Below are positions 25,856-38,714 of a DNA stretch of 64,000 bases, piece by piece. Numbering within the stretch: position 1 is the first letter of the stretch; each line of letters starts with the position of its first letter. The notes below the pieces were generated by a model. It was not told the origin of the DNA. It saw only the letters and a list, made by a program, of their open reading frames with translations, and did not search any database. The stretch covers positions 6,424,652-6,488,651 of the forward strand of contig OZ034966.1 in assembly GCA_964030785.1 (NCBI GenBank), given 5' to 3'. The stretch is from Siderastrea siderea (Eukaryota; Cnidaria; Anthozoa; Scleractinia; Rhizangiidae). The position numbers and the translations under genes were made by a program.

Positions 25856-28800
25856 GAAAAATCTATTTTTTTGATTGGCTGATCATAAAACAAAGGAACG
25901 GTGAACCGGAAACCTACGATAACAAAACCGGAAGCCTGCGACCAAATTAGTCACGAAAGGGTATATGAAAGTTTGGTAGTAAATACTTCGGAGGGGCACC
26001 GAACTGAATAAATTTTAAAGTTTCGCTACACGGCCGTAGCCGTTTTTGTGCGGGAAGGTGCTATGCAATGCCGTCATTTAACGGCGAAACACCGTCGAAA
26101 TGCAAGCAGCTTCGATAGAAGGTCATTGCCGAAGCCGTTCGAATCTGGTTGAAACTGTTAGCGTCCTCGAAGGAAGACGACATTGATGTTTTTATACAGG
26201 TTTGTACCAACTCCAATTTGCCGATCCTGTTATCAAGTGAAGGGAATAAATGAAAAGGTTGACAACCAACAATATCTGCAATAACAAGAAAGGGAAAAGT
26301 AGCTTCACGTAGAATGACTGAAAGTTTAATTACAAGAGAATTATCAAGGATCGAAGTCCCTCGCAAATAGCAGTTTCCTGATCTTCAGTTTCTATCCTGC
26401 CTTAGAACGGAGGAAAACGGAAAACGCGCACATAGCAAGAACGAGAGTCTCTCTGTTCTTAACCAATCTTTCTAAGCCTCTACCAAAAGCCTATAGACGC
26501 GGAAGACAGTTATGAGATAGTGGAGGTAAATCTATCCAGACATGTAATAAATATTATATTGCAAAATATTTTAATCAATTTTATTGCAAAAGAAAAGTTT
26601 TCCCAGTCCAATATAATAAAGATCAAGCTCTTTTGGATTACTTAAAGTTAATATAAGCTGCATTTTTCATGACGGAACTAAATCTTTCGTCGTCGAAACA
26701 TTTTAAACAAATCTTACTTTTGTCAAGATTTATTATAATTAAACAGTTGTCTGTTATTATTTGAATGTTCAACACACGTTCTTAATGCAAAAGGATAGTG
26801 ACACTTTATGCAACTTGAGAGACCCGAGTGTCGAAATACTAGATTCTTTCAAATACTTTTTCATTCAACATGTTAACTGCGGGAACAAATTAAAGGTGAA
26901 GCTGTCACTGAGTGTGTAAAAAGAAACATGGAAAACATGGCCCCTCAGTTGTGCACATTTTCAGAAAAGAAACAAAACCACCGACACTGAACTTCACATG
27001 GGTCAGTATAATGCATACACTTACAATTGAGGACATGAAAAAGAGAGTTCAGGACTGTAGTTCTTGATATCCTTGCCACAATATGTTGTGTTCCAGTTGT
27101 CAAAAAGAAGAAAAAGATCAAATCATAAATCATAGCATATGGAGATGTGGAAGGGAGCTCAGCCTCAGCCTTTATCCCTGGAACTGAACACCTTAATGGT
27201 AAGGTTAATCTATCTGACATATTGATGTTTTGTTTAAGTAAGTTCCAGTTACAATCAAGCTAAAGGGCCCATGTATTCATGCAAGCTATTTTGTTAATCA
27301 TAATTTAAGATGTGAAAATAATATGTGACCAGGACTATCAACCTGTAACCTTTTTGATTTTCACTGGTACTTTGAAGTGAGTATTTTTGTGGATCTTTAA
27401 AAGGCAGAGCTTCAAAATTATAATAAAAAGAAAATTGTCCATGTCCCTCCACAGCTAGCCTTACAACCACTGCAAAACATACAACCACTACAAAACAAAT
27501 CTGAATATAAATGATTTTTTGTAATAATGTTTGTTAGCAGTGGAGCTGATCTGGCAATCTCCTATTTTTTCTGTGGTTCTGATTATTTGCCTAGAATTTC
27601 CTTTGAAATATGAACATTACAAGGTCATGTATATAGCTATAACCAACATAACTTTTTTACCTCTACATCGTAAAATTGTGTGGATCCAGGAAATACCATA
27701 CCCCTCTCAAGGAAGGTTATTGCATCAGTTTGGACTTCCTCATGCCTCTGGAAATTCAAATTTCAATTTAGCTTCAAAGTCTAAAGGTATACAGCCTATT
27801 TTTTTCCAGATTGGCTAAAAAGACCCAAACCCTTTATGGGAAAGTACTCCTCCCCCCCCCCCCCCCCCACAGACACTGACAGCTTCCGATTGCAGGGGGC
27901 TTAAATTTGCGTGTCTCTATGTCATATATGCTTAGATGCCTGTGTTGTCCTGGAAATAAATTGAACCTATACTCTGACTAGCAATAACTGTTAGTTAATG
28001 TTGTGAGTGTGTTGTGCAAATGAGACACATAATCATGTATTTCTCATTTTAAGGCTGGGCCCTGAATAAACAATGGCATCCTGAAGTGGAAAGTTAAATA
28101 AATTAGAAAATGCAGTATTTGCATTGCCATACGACACATATCATTGAAATCTTTTCATTTGCTGTTCTGGCAGCCAGTATTCAAGATCACTGGATGTTTT
28201 GGATGACAATGTTTGGTCATACTTTTAAAATGTCTAATACCTCCAAAGCTTTATAACCTACATGAATTTGAATTGTATTATTGAAATACAATGTTTTCTG
28301 GGGGGTGGAGGCACTCCCTTATTGTGTCACTTAACAGGGTATGGTTTTCAGGGTCTTGCATCTAACCTTTTAAGCCCCAATAATGATCAGCATCAAATTT
28401 CTCCTCATCATATCAGTGTATTATAACACATACAGGTCATAAGAATTTGGCAAATGATCACCAAACATAAACTGTCTTGGTCTTTAAACAGGTTCTCCTA
28501 ATAAGTAATCAGTAAAATCTATGGAGACCAGTAAGGAGAATTTGTATAATGAAGTTGGGGCTTAAAGGGTTAAACAGGGTATACAATTTCACTATTTAGC
28601 GAGAAAAAATAAAGCTTATGTATGTATGTATGTATGTATGTATTCCTGGACTGAAAGCATTGAACAGGGTGTGAACGTTGGCAGTGAGCGGTCTACATGT
28701 GTGGTGCCAACAATTTTTTAAATCTAATTCTACGATGTCATTTACTTAACAAATACTTTCTGAAATAAATTTTTTCTGGTCACAAAAGAAGGTCTCTTGT

Positions 28801-30793
28801 CTTAAACAGGGTAGCAAATTGAATGGATTTTGCCTCAAAGAGGGTCAGGGTTTGAAGGCCTTGGCAGCACACGCCCACCCAGACTTCCCTTCAAGTGCCC
28901 CCCCCCCCCCCCCCCCCCCCGTCGGAATGTTTACCACACCAAAAAGAAACATTTATTACAACTGACTACTGACACTGGTTTCACCAATTGTGATCGATAA
29001 AATTGCAGCCCATTGAGATTGTCATACTTGGGGGACTTGGGCTAATTTATATAAAGTTAAGCACATACTTTGCAGAAGATGTTTATTGAAACTGGACATT
29101 CATTTTTTAATTCTATATAACAATAATTATTAATGTTACTATGAAAAGTAAACCAAACTGTCATTATCTACACTCCTCAAGAACCATGACAGTGGGTGAT
29201 ACACATCAGCTACAGAACAAATAAAAATAATAAATTAATCTGTATTATTCCGTCTTCATATAATTATGTTACTTTATTTTATATCTTCTTGTCAATGACA
29301 ATGTTTTTGTTTTTTACTCCCCACTGGCAAAGTTTCAAATAACAGTTGGTAATCGGACAATGACCATGCAAAAAATTTGCCAGTGTCCCAACTTAGAAAT
29401 CCCAATTGTGGTTGGAAATAACCTCCAGACAAATGTTGAAATGTTTGGAGCACATTATAGCAGTGGGGAAAAGTTCTTCACATAGATTTTAAGTCAAGCT
29501 GAGAAACCTAAAGTACATCTTCCTCAGGGTTTTGGGGGCAGGGGTGTTACTATCCCATATACAGCATACAGGTATGGGCTGCTGGATGGGTTCCTATTTT
29601 TGGCCTTCTTATTAAGTCAGTAAAGTAGTTCTAATTTTGGCCCTTTAGTCTGAGATGGGGTAAACTTTTCTGCTTATTTGAAATTTATATAAACAGTGTT
29701 GACAGTTCCTTTCTTTATTTTGCCCGCTTTAGATGTTTTCTAGCCTTCCTTTCTAATTTATGTTGTTACAAAATGTGTGAAAATAATACATTCTGAACAA
29801 CAGAAAATAAAATTAAACTCGTTAGTCTAATATGAGATCAGAATATAGAACATTTCTGGTCTGAGATGGGGTAGGGTTTCCAAGTAAGCCCAGAACATTT
29901 TAATGTCCTTGGTAAAAACAGATTCCAGCTTTGATTGGTAAATGTTTATGGCTGCCTATAGAAAATGGCCAAGCCTGTTAAAATAATTGCATCTTCCTGG
30001 AGCTGATTCAGTGAAATTGCCAGTCCTCCAGAGGCTTCAGAACCCCTGCTTTCCCCAGTCAATGATCTCTTAACTGATGACCAGGAAAACAAGATCTTCA
30101 ATCACGGACTGCAAGGTCTTTAGCTGAGTGTCTTCGTCATGCAATATAATAGATGACACTGGAAGAGAAGGAGGAGGAGAGCGCATGATGAAATATTGGA
30201 ATGCCCTTTTCAATAGAGGAACAAAAGAGGCCAAAAAAGCATTTGAAGCAAATATGCATCTCACGGCAAATTGTTGTGAAAAACGATAATAATTTATTAC
30301 TTATTTTTATGTGCAAGAAAATGGTCAAACGAATATTCGAATTCCATACCAAAATCTAGAAAAAAAAATAGTATAGAACTCTACAATGGTCATACGAAAA
30401 TCTGATGTAAAGCCTAAAATACTTCGATGACCAAAGTAACGTCCAACGATTTTACTATCCATACATATTGCGATTATAAATAAGATATGAAAGATTTGGA
30501 AGATAAAGCAGGATAACAATTAAGATGTGGAACTCACTGCGTATTTATAATTTTCTGATACCAAAGTATTAAAGAAAGACACTCACCGAACGCTCCAGAG
30601 ACGGCGCCAGACGCTCTATCTTTCACTCTACTTCTCTTATTCAAAAATTTCAACTGCCTTCAATCGTGTGTAAGAATCAACTGTGCCTAGAGCTGCCTTC
30701 TGGTGTAAGGATTACATGGCTGCCATTTTGGGACATTTGACTTCCGTTTTGAACTTCAGCATGCGCACTAAAACCGGAATCCCACGTTTTCTC
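25856..30793. other. intergenic, repeat-rich, no supported gene
   Basis: It contains poly-C tracts at 27853-27869 and 28896-28920, an (ATGT)n microsatellite at 28617-28642, degenerate 'taaacagggta' motifs (28330-28870) and a MITE (28364-28573). Minus-strand frames at 26945-27220 and 30070-30264 look weakly protein-like but have no recognisable motif. Confidence 0.5.
28364..28573. repeat. MITE with AACCYTTTAAGCCCCAA ends, copy 1
   Basis: Ends TCTAACCTTTTAAGCCCCAA and TTGGGGCTTAAAGGGTTAA are inverted relative to each other; a second copy lies at 38341-38549. The internal sequence of the two copies is related (AAATTTCTCCT, GGTGATCATTT). Confidence 0.65.
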
Positions 30794-30858
30794 AATCTCG
30801 TTCCCAGAGTCCGCGTTACCCTAGACCAGCGGTCGGGAACGAGGGACTCTGGGATAAA
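30794..30858. repeat. 65-bp repeat, left arm of a perfect inverted pair around the RecQ region
   Basis: It is the exact reverse complement of 35914-35978. Internally it also has CCCAGAGTCC...GGACTCTGGG. The pair encloses the helicase-like and minus-strand decayed genes. Confidence 0.8.
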
Positions 30859-30936
30859 CCGTTTACCGGAAAACAGGAATCCTGTGATCGGTCAAACTGC
30901 GCAGGCGTCAGGTATTCGCACATCCGGTTTTACCAA

Positions 30937-33324
30937 ATGGGGTCACTATTCCACGAGGCAATTGAGTTTTCCATGGAAAAATTAGGGGTAAAAGTGTTAA
31001 TGAAAGAGCAGTTCGAGACCTTATCAAAGAGCTATATGTGTAGAAAAAAGGTGTGCTGGTGGCATTGCCGACAGGTTTCGGAAAATCGCTTATCCGATTT
31101 TACCCTCGATGTTCGATTACATTCGAAGCTGCTGTACTGTGGGGCAAGATTCTGTTGTTATCGTAGTTTCGCCTTTGAGCGCGTTTATGAGAGACCAGGT
31201 GCAAAAACTGGAAGGAGTGTTGAATGTGTGTGTCTTACAAAGTGTGGGAGAAGAAGAAGGGGAAGGAAAAGTCACCATCCCGGAAGATATCAAGAAATGT
31301 TGTTTGATGTTTGGGCACCCCGAAGTATTCGATTCGAGGACAACAAGAATGTTGCCAAAATGCTTAAAGCGAAAGGGTGCAAGCCAATGTTGTGGACGAG
31401 GCTCATTTGGTTCTTGAATGGTATTTATATAATATAATTATCTTTTCTTCTAGTCGTGTTGCTTTGTTTTCAAAATTGAAGTAACTGAGTGTGCATGTGT
31501 ACAATGTACATTTTTAAAAGATTATGTTCAATGCAAATGCTAACAGTTTTTATTACTTATATTAAAACCATCTGATCAGAATAGACCAATTTCCTACTGA
31601 ATGCGTTATTATTTTCAATCAAAACCGTTAAAAAGTCATGTTGTTTGATAAATAGACATCCTTGAATATATCTAATTGGTTCCCTGCTAGCTAGAAAATA
31701 TCAAACCATTGTAATTTATATCCAAGGACTGTTACCACAAACTTGCTGCAGTGTACCTCACTGGCTAATAACTTGCAATAGCTTTTTTAGTCAGGCATTT
31801 ATTTTATTTTTAAAATCTTTCATATGACCCTACAGACTGTACAGCTTTTACTTTTATCGTGCATAAATATATAAAGTCTGTCTGTCTGTCTACATTTCTT
31901 ATCATTCAAACCGGTTAATAACTGGCTTGTGAAATGAAAGCAATCAGAAAGCGTAAATATCCAAAGAGAGGTTCTCATCCACGCAACTCATGTTTTCAGA
32001 GATTAAATAAAGAGCAACCTATGAAAAGAGAAAGATGGATGGGAAATGAACCATTTTATGGGATGGTGTACTTCAGTCATTACATAATTACAAATTAAAC
32101 ATCACGTGGGACACAAATTTATATTTATACCTTCTTTTCTGTTTTTTGTTAAGGGCCACATTTCGTCCAGCATATGGAAGAATAAGCCTGTTAACAAATT
32201 TGTTCCCATCTGAGTGTCACTACTGGCACTTACAGGCACAGCAACAGCAGCTACAAAAAGTGGCATTGTAACTGCCTTAGGACTGTCCACCCCAGTAACA
32301 ATTGAGTGTAGTCCAAACAGGACTTACGCTTCCCATGTGTGTCCTGATAGGGGCGATGACAAATTGGATAGAATTTTGCAGCCAATTGTTGCAGAACTCA
32401 AATCAAAGAGGCTGGAAATGCCCCTCACTCTTATTTATGGAAATCTTGAAACAATTTCAGGCTGTTTCCTGTATTTTCCAATGAAATGGGCAAAGACCAA
32501 TACCACCCTTCAGCAGAGCCTTCAGCAAAGAACAGACTTTTTACCATGTATCATGCCCAATATTCCAAGCATGAGAGAAGGAGAATAGTAGATAAACTGG
32601 TAAATGGGAAATCAAGCCACCGTGTGTTGTTCGTGACTGTGGCGTTTGCAATAATTATTGGGATTGACTGCAGTGACATTCACGGAATTGTTCATACTGG
32701 GGTAAGGTACACGAGGGTGGGAGGGCTGGCAGAAATGGCTTTGCAGCTAGGGCTGACACATTATTATTCTTATGACATTCCAAAAGCCTGTAAAAAAACA
32801 TACTAGAAGCCATGCGGTCCTATGTCCAGTCCAAGGAATGTAAAAGAAAAATTATTTTAAATCATTTTGACCACAAGGTTCCAGACAATCAACCTCAAGA
32901 TCACACATGCTGTGACTTTCACAGGCTACACTGTCAGTGTGAAAACTGTATGCTTGTGCATGCAGCTGAACAGGTTGAGGCACTCAGTGTTCAAGATGAG
33001 TCTGAGATGACCCTCACTGAACAGAATGAGGGTAACTCCCAATTATTTACTTCTGAGGCCAAACTTAAAATCAAACAAGACATGGAGAAATATAGATTTC
33101 AACTCCAAAAAGATATTGGGAGAAGCATTGTGCACAATGTGGCCCTGTCCAGTGGGTTTCCGATTGAAATGATTTCTTTGGTCCTTGAACACTTGCCAGA
33201 CCTTATCTCTGTACAAAAGAAGGAATCCATCTTACAAGTGTACAGTAAAGATATGGCTGCAGATTTTTTCAGTATTATTCAGAAACACCTTCCCAAGAAG
33301 ACATGTGCAATAGAATCTCCATAA
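30937..33324 (+). pseudogene. decayed RecQ-like DNA helicase
   Basis: RecQ motifs occur in order but in shifting frames. A KEQFETLSK segment is near 31000; Walker A ALPTGFGKSL at 31062-31091 is one frame off the preceding reading; VVSPLSAFMRDQV is near 31165; DEAH is at 31396-31407, followed by a donor (GAATG|GTATTT). After an intron to about 32155 come FRPAYGRISLLTNLFPS, then ALTGTATAATKS (32220), GNLETISGC, a motif V-like GIDCSDIHGIVHTG with the following arginine-finger region lost, and a C-terminal cysteine cluster CCDFHRLHCQCENC (32910-32950) running to a stop at 33324. At least four frame breaks argue against function. Complete relatives would be 3'-5' helicases. It is probably a degraded repetitive-family copy. 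Confidence 0.75.
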
Positions 33325-33734
33325 TGTGAACCATCAGGGGAAACAAAAATAACAGTAATATTTCAGTGAGAATTTTATGGAGCAGGGGTAACTAATAAGC
33401 AAATAACTGTAGTTTGAGTCATTTGGGATTCCATGTTGTTATTGGGACCTTTTGAATGTTTAGTAGGGCTTAATTGCACCCCCACCCCCTCCACCACAAA
33501 AATTGCCTCATTGGTGTGAAGTGCCTATTACACTGTAAGTTAGAGTGGAAAGTACTCATGTACCCTGTATCAGCAATATGTGATCCACTATGCAAGTGAA
33601 ATTCCTCATTTTGCGGGACTGAAAATATAAATTTTATTCAGTTGACAAATTTAAAGTAATACCAATATTCATGTAACATAGTGAAGAAAGCTGATGCCCT
33701 AGGGAATGTATATTAATGTTTATGTTTTCTGAGA

Positions 33735-35700
33735 TTAAACAAATCCTTCATCTAGAGAAATGATCTCTTCGTCTTCCTCCCCATCACTTTCATGAGCATC
33801 ATCACATGCAGTCATCGCAGCTGTGTGGATTAGCTCTCTAGTCATTTCTTGTTTTTAGTTAACTAGGAGTGCAAAGCAAATATGTCCAGCTGATCTAAAG
33901 GGCTCTTAGAAATGGAAGGGAAGCTTTGAAGACTCTTTCCTGGCTGATGTTCGAAGGGCTTTTGACTGCTGATAAGTTCAATCATTTCTTTGATATCATC
34001 AGATGTACATGCATAAGTATGGTTTGCTGACTTGGGGAAATGTCGCTTTCCCTGTCATACTGCTTTGATGTTTCGTTTAGCAGTTAACTAGAAGAAGTGG
34101 ATCTTTGAACTGCTTTGAGAGTTTTGTTCCCACATATTGCTTTCAGAACACCCTTATCATTCTTGACCATGTTCCATTTAAAGGTCATTGGCACCACACA
34201 AATCGTTGCCCTCCCCACCTTTGGGTTCACAAACTGACCATGAAGAATATGATGTGCCATGTGTTCACTGTAAAGGACCTATAACAAATGTTATAAAATG
34301 CCCCCGGGGGGGGGGGGGGGGGCACTCAGCAGATTCTTGGGTAGGGAGGTGCGGCCCGGGTGTTTAAACCCTGACCCTGTTTAAGACAAAAATCTCTGAT
34401 TTTGCTACCCTGTTTAAGACAGATTTCAGATGTTTTGTACCCTGTCTGAGACATTTAACTCAACATCATACCCTCCTTACGGCTAGAATGGACTGGTCAG
34501 AGACTGTTTCTCATTTCAATATGCTGAACATTGGCAAACTGGTAAAAATTTGGCTTTTTGTGAGGGTTCTGTAGTTAATGAATACATAAGGTCTTGTAAC
34601 GATACCCTGTTTAAGACAAGAATTGATGAAATCAATACCCCGTTCAAGACAAAATCCTCTGAAAACCATACCCTATCGAGCCGCACGTCCCCGTTGAGGC
34701 CATATAGGGGAGTACCCCCCCGGGTAAAATGCATGGCCTCAAAGGCATATTTCATGCCCCTAGGCTGTGCCCTAAAATAAAACATGAGAAGTGTCCAGTT
34801 CCTTAGACTTTTTTCCCCATCACCTTCTGTCTCTGTGTCATTCAACTGCATCAGAAGCAGTCTCAGCTACATGACCTGAAGTACATAGTTCATTCGCCGG
34901 TTTTCTTTTGAACTAGTAGGAATAGCAGAGACAGGGGATGGGGGCTCTACAGGTGGTGGTGCTTCAGTGATTCTCTTCCCATAGACTGCTACTAGTGTTC
35001 TTAGCCACAAGACTAACTTGACCAATAGAGAATAATTCAGCTGCTTTATTAGGTTCAACATTAAAGCAACAAAAACAGGAATAAGATCTGGTGAATGGGA
35101 TGTGATAAAATCTGACACCTTTCGAACACCAAGTACATCATAACCTCTTTGTCCTTCAGATTGTCTTTGGACCAGGAATACAACCTGTCCTATGGAAAAA
35201 GATAATGAAAATTAACGTTCAGTTGTTGGCAAAATATAATGTTCTGTTTTACTTCGAAAGTAAAATCAGCAATAAACAGTGTTTATGTTTGAAGTATAAG
35301 AAAAGGGACAGTTTGGAATGTATAAAAAAATGAATTTGAAAATTATGCAAACAGAACAAGCTAATTTTTTAAATTGTGAAAGCATTATTTATATTACCTC
35401 TCTTCGATTGTCATTGTTCTTCTGTCTTCGGACTCTCACTGGCTTTTTCCCTCTCTACAGCCTCAAGGGACTTTCTTCTTTTTCGTGTGAAGCCACAAAC
35501 AAGTCCTTAAACAACCTCGTTCCCAGATTCAGAAAAGTGTTTTGCACGACTACAACAGCTATTTCTCGGAAGTCCGTCACCATACACAACAACTAATCCG
35601 GTCAACTTTTCCAGAACATTTAAAAGGTTCTCGTTCTTAGATTTTTCCCCAAACAAATCTATCGCATGTCTTATAGGGCCCGAATTACAACATCTTCAAA
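33735..35700 (-). pseudogene. decayed multi-exon gene opposite the RecQ-like copy
   Basis: Coding-like pieces on the minus strand, in 5'-3' order: near 35680-35410 (HAIDLFGEKSKNENLLNVL, then RKRRKSLEAVEREKASESPK, ending at a GAGAG|GTAATA donor); 35118-34867 (VSDFITSHSPDLIPVFVALM); 34285-34087 (HMAHHILHGQFVNPKVGRAT and following); 34060-33870 (SANHTYACTSDDIKEMIELI); 33840-33735 (MTRELIHTAAMTACDDAHES, acidic end, stop at 33735). Stops and frame changes lie between and within them. No domain family is recognised. It points head-on at the RecQ-like copy and shares its flanking inverted repeat, so the two may belong to one repeated unit. Confidence 0.45.
34296..34728. repeat. G-run-bounded element with repeated ACCCTGTTTAAGACA
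   Basis: It begins with CCCC followed by 18 G and ends ACCCCCCCGGG. Inside are five copies of (T)ACCCTGTTTAAGACA or close variants, about 50 bp apart. Similar 'cttaaacagggta' motifs and a long C-run occur in the opposite sense at 28330-28920, so that region is probably a second, diverged copy. It lies between pieces of the minus-strand decayed gene. Confidence 0.55.
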
Positions 35701-35913
35701 CGTAGTGTAGTTCTACACCTCCAGGCAAAGCTTTCACTCTTTCATTGGTGTTTTGTCCGCCATTTTGGTCTCAAGACTCCGCTGGAAAAGGTAACACGGG
35801 CTCTGGGAACGGAGGCCAAATCTGGGAATCTGGGGACGAATTACAGCTACTTTCACTTCCGGTCTAACTGCTCATGCTCAGATTTCAGCCAATGAAAATG
35901 CGATCCGAAACGC

Positions 35914-35978
35914 TTTATCCCAGAGTCCCTCGTTCCCGACCGCTGGTCTAGGGTAACGCGGACTCTGGGAACGAGATT
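35914..35978. repeat. 65-bp repeat, right arm of the inverted pair
   Basis: Perfect inverted copy of 30794-30858, followed after 23 bp by the 71-bp element at 36002-36072. Confidence 0.8.
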
Positions 35979-36001
35979 GACGTTTTCTGGGATAAAAAAT
36001 T

Positions 36002-36072
36002 CCATTATCCCAGAGTCTCTACTGGCGCCCTCCCGCTGACCAAAAAGCCAGTGGACTCTGGGTACGAGATTG
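36002..36072. repeat. 71-bp MITE-like element, inverted copy of 25785-25855
   Basis: Perfect inverted match over 71 bp; ends CCCAGAGTCT/GGACTCTGGG. Confidence 0.75.
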
Positions 36073-36877
36073 AATGTTACGATGAGGGATGATGACGTAG
36101 GAAAACTCGGTTTTCACTGCCGCTAGCACGGCGGGCTCAAGCTTCGTATGCCAGGAAGCCGAGCTTGCTATGAAGGAATGGGCCATCCTCGGGGCGGGGG
36201 CACTGATAAAGTGCGTACAGAAAAGGCTCCCCCCCCCCCCCCCCCGGGCTCAAACTCTTACCCTTTAATAGCGGAGCCAGCGCGCTAGCGCGTCAGCGGA
36301 GCTCCATTGCTAAGGAAATTTGGTAACCTATGAAGCCAAAAAATTTTGGTAGTGACGTAATAGTCACGTGTCCGTCCGTCCGTCCGCACCAGAGGGCTAC
36401 CAATACACTTCATACACTGGATAGAATCCTGTGCTGAATCCCGTGTGTTTTTGGCGCGAAATCGCATGTTGACCCGCGTTGTAGCAAAACAAGCAAAGAC
36501 AACAAAAGTCAAAAACAAATTTGTTAATGGAAAAAAAAAGTTCAAAAGAACACTTAGTTGTCTTTTTGGTGGAAGGGGAAAAGTTCAATTTAGGCGAAAG
36601 AAATTAGGCGTTAAAGTTCAGGCAAAAAGTTCAAATTTGCCTCGTCGGTTCTGTTCAAACTCGGTCGGCACACCGCTTGAGTTCGCAGCTTTTCGCAGCG
36701 GTTTCGACGCCAAATATAGCAGAGCTAGTGCTTTTTTGTTTTTTCTGTCCACAACCATGGTTTTTACGGCGTTTCGAACACATTTTGCCAGAAAAAACAC
36801 CAGCATTTTCATGCTGATAGGCAGCTTGTCACGAAGAAAGAAATGAGTATTAAAATGAACTGCTAAAATAACTTCAA
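36073..36877. other. intergenic, no supported gene
   Basis: It carries a poly-C run (36229-36245), a (GTCC)n microsatellite near 36370 and an AGCGGAGC/GCGCTAGCGC GC-rich patch at 36270-36305. The frame 36445-36846 has no recognisable motif. Confidence 0.5.
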
Positions 36878-36948
36878 ACGCCCATGGCCTAGTGGACTAG
36901 TCACCGGCATCTCACGCCGACCAGCCGGGTTCGACACTCAGCGGGAAC
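36878..36948 (+). repeat. tRNA-derived SINE head (tRNA-Glu-like)
   Basis: A Pol III A box TGGCCTAGTGG (36885-36895) and a B box GGTTCGACACT (36928-36938) are separated by 32 bases, with an anticodon-like loop ATCTCAC (CTC) between short CGGC/GCCG arms. The T-stem does not pair and no acceptor stem closes, so it is not a working tRNA. A T-rich tract follows (36955-36990). It is best read as a tRNA-derived SINE. Confidence 0.6.
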
Positions 36949-37482
36949 AGGTACTTCTTTTCTTTTTTTCTTTTCTTTTTTTTTTTTTTTAATTCAACGA
37001 CTTGAATGAGAGTGTTTTCACAAATTAATAACTGCCAGCAAAAACAAAACAAAAAAACAACAACAAAAAAACAGACAAAACAAAAAGGGAGGCTCCGCTT
37101 TTAGGCTTGGCTAAATCTATATATTATACTAATTGGCTACAAAAATAATTTTTGCTTATGTACGCGTCCTGGTTGCCAGGAAGGTTTTATCAAAAATTTA
37201 AAGAAGATTATATTTGTAAATATTTGTTAACTATCAGTAGGAACATGGAGCATTAAGCGAGGGCCAACTTGCTTTATTTTCATATGTTTTAAAACTCTCT
37301 CAGTCTTAATAGTAACCTATGGTAATTATGAACATATTTCAATATTAAAAAAAAACAGTTATTCACTGTGTAAATAAAGGTTTCTCTGCTCAGTAAAAGT
37401 TTAAATTTCTTTTCTGTGTCTCATGAGATTTAGTCTAGTACCTCCAAAGAAGCATAAATCATTTAAAATGCTTGAGAGCATT

Positions 37483-37906
37483 ATGCAAGGTAGGCTCAGC
37501 CTCCAGCCGTGAGTGCCTCGATGCGCCCGCGATTCTCGCCACCTTCACGCCTGGGCGCACGGGTTTGGTTGCATGTCCTTGACGTCAGTACAATTTTAAT
37601 AATTATGCAGACAATCCACACGTCATTAGCTTAAATTTTGTTGTTGTTGTTTTTTTTTTATCCTCTTGAAAAAAAGCGAAATACGAAAAGTATGCCTGAA
37701 ACGTCCTCCTAAAAGTGTGAAATTTCAAGAGAAAGACGAAATCCCGCTATTTTATGCCGTGCATTCTGCCCCGCAAATTTCAGGGGGCTTGTCTCTGATT
37801 GGTCAGTCTAAACAATAACCAAACCCGTGCGCCCAGCCGTGAAGGTGGCGAGAATCGCGGGCGCATCGAGACACTCACGGCTGGAGACTGAGCCTATATG
37901 CAAGGT
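37483..37906. mobile_element. 406-bp MITE with long TIRs and 9-bp target duplication
   Basis: The element 37492-37897 has inverted ends of about 80 bp (AGGCTCAGCCTCCAGCCGTG.../...CACGGCTGGAGACTGAGCCT) and is flanked by ATGCAAGGT on both sides (37483-37491, 37898-37906). Long TIRs with a 9-bp duplication point to a Mutator-like parent. No coding sequence inside. Confidence 0.75.
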
Positions 37907-38340
37907 TGAGGCAAAGCCAGTTCCCTTACAATAACAAATCAACAATATCCTTTTTTTTCCTTTTTCCTCCCAATCCTGTAACATGCTTTAAAGAGGTGCT
38001 TGAAGAACAGGTTTAATAAATGAACACTGCTAAAACAAGTGCAATCCAGACCCTGTTAGTAAAGCACATGATCTTGTGCACAATGGATGGGTGCTCAAGC
38101 CCCTGATCTGGAATCATTATGTAACAAACCCCTTGATAACCCTGTAACTACTCAGCTCGTTTAGGTCATTTCTATTCTGGGTAGTTTTTTTGCCTATTTT
38201 AGTTAATTTATTTTATGCCGTAATTATTTCTATTTATTTTGGCAAAATAAAATGGTGGTGGTTGTTGTTGTTGTTATCCAACCCCTTGTTATAACCCCTT
38301 TATCACCTTTTTTAACCTTTAACCCCTTTACCCCTCTTGA

Positions 38341-38549
38341 CCCTTTAAGCCCCAATATCAATATACACATTCTCCTCAGTGTTCCCCATATATTTTTTAA
38401 GGTGCTAGTTGGGAGAATTTGCACAAAACATCAAGACATTGCATATTTGGTGATCATTTCCTTTATTCTCGTGACCTGTATGTTTGATCAAGTAAGGATA
38501 TTGTAAGGAGAAATTGGATGCTTGTCACTATTGGGGCTTAAAGGGTTAA
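38341..38549. repeat. MITE with CCCTTTAAGCCCCAA ends, copy 2
   Basis: Inverted ends CCCTTTAAGCCCCAATA and TATTGGGGCTTAAAGGG. Same family as 28364-28573. Confidence 0.65.
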
Positions 38550-38608
38550 GTCTGATATAGTTAGTGCCAATTCTATTACTTCTTCTATTGCTCTTTTTAA
38601 TTCTATTT

Positions 38609-38714
38609 AACAATTAGATTATGAGCTCGAGATTTCTATCGCGTGATAGTTGATGAGGCCAAAGGCCGAATCAACTATCACGCATAGAAGTCGAGAGTGA
38701 ATAATCTAGTTGTT
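38609..38714. repeat. 106-bp foldback element
   Basis: AACAATTAGATTA pairs with TAATCTAGTTGTT at the far end, and the centre CGTGATAGTTGAT...ATCAACTATCACG is a perfect hairpin around GAGGCCAAAGGCCGA. Confidence 0.7.

Noticed and set aside
30683..30985. 100-codon frame across the 65-bp repeat
   Set aside because: It runs through the inverted repeat element and matches no coding pattern.
36878..36948. Working tRNA-Glu gene
   Set aside because: A and B boxes are good, but the T-stem and acceptor stem do not pair and a T-rich tail follows; it is a SINE head.
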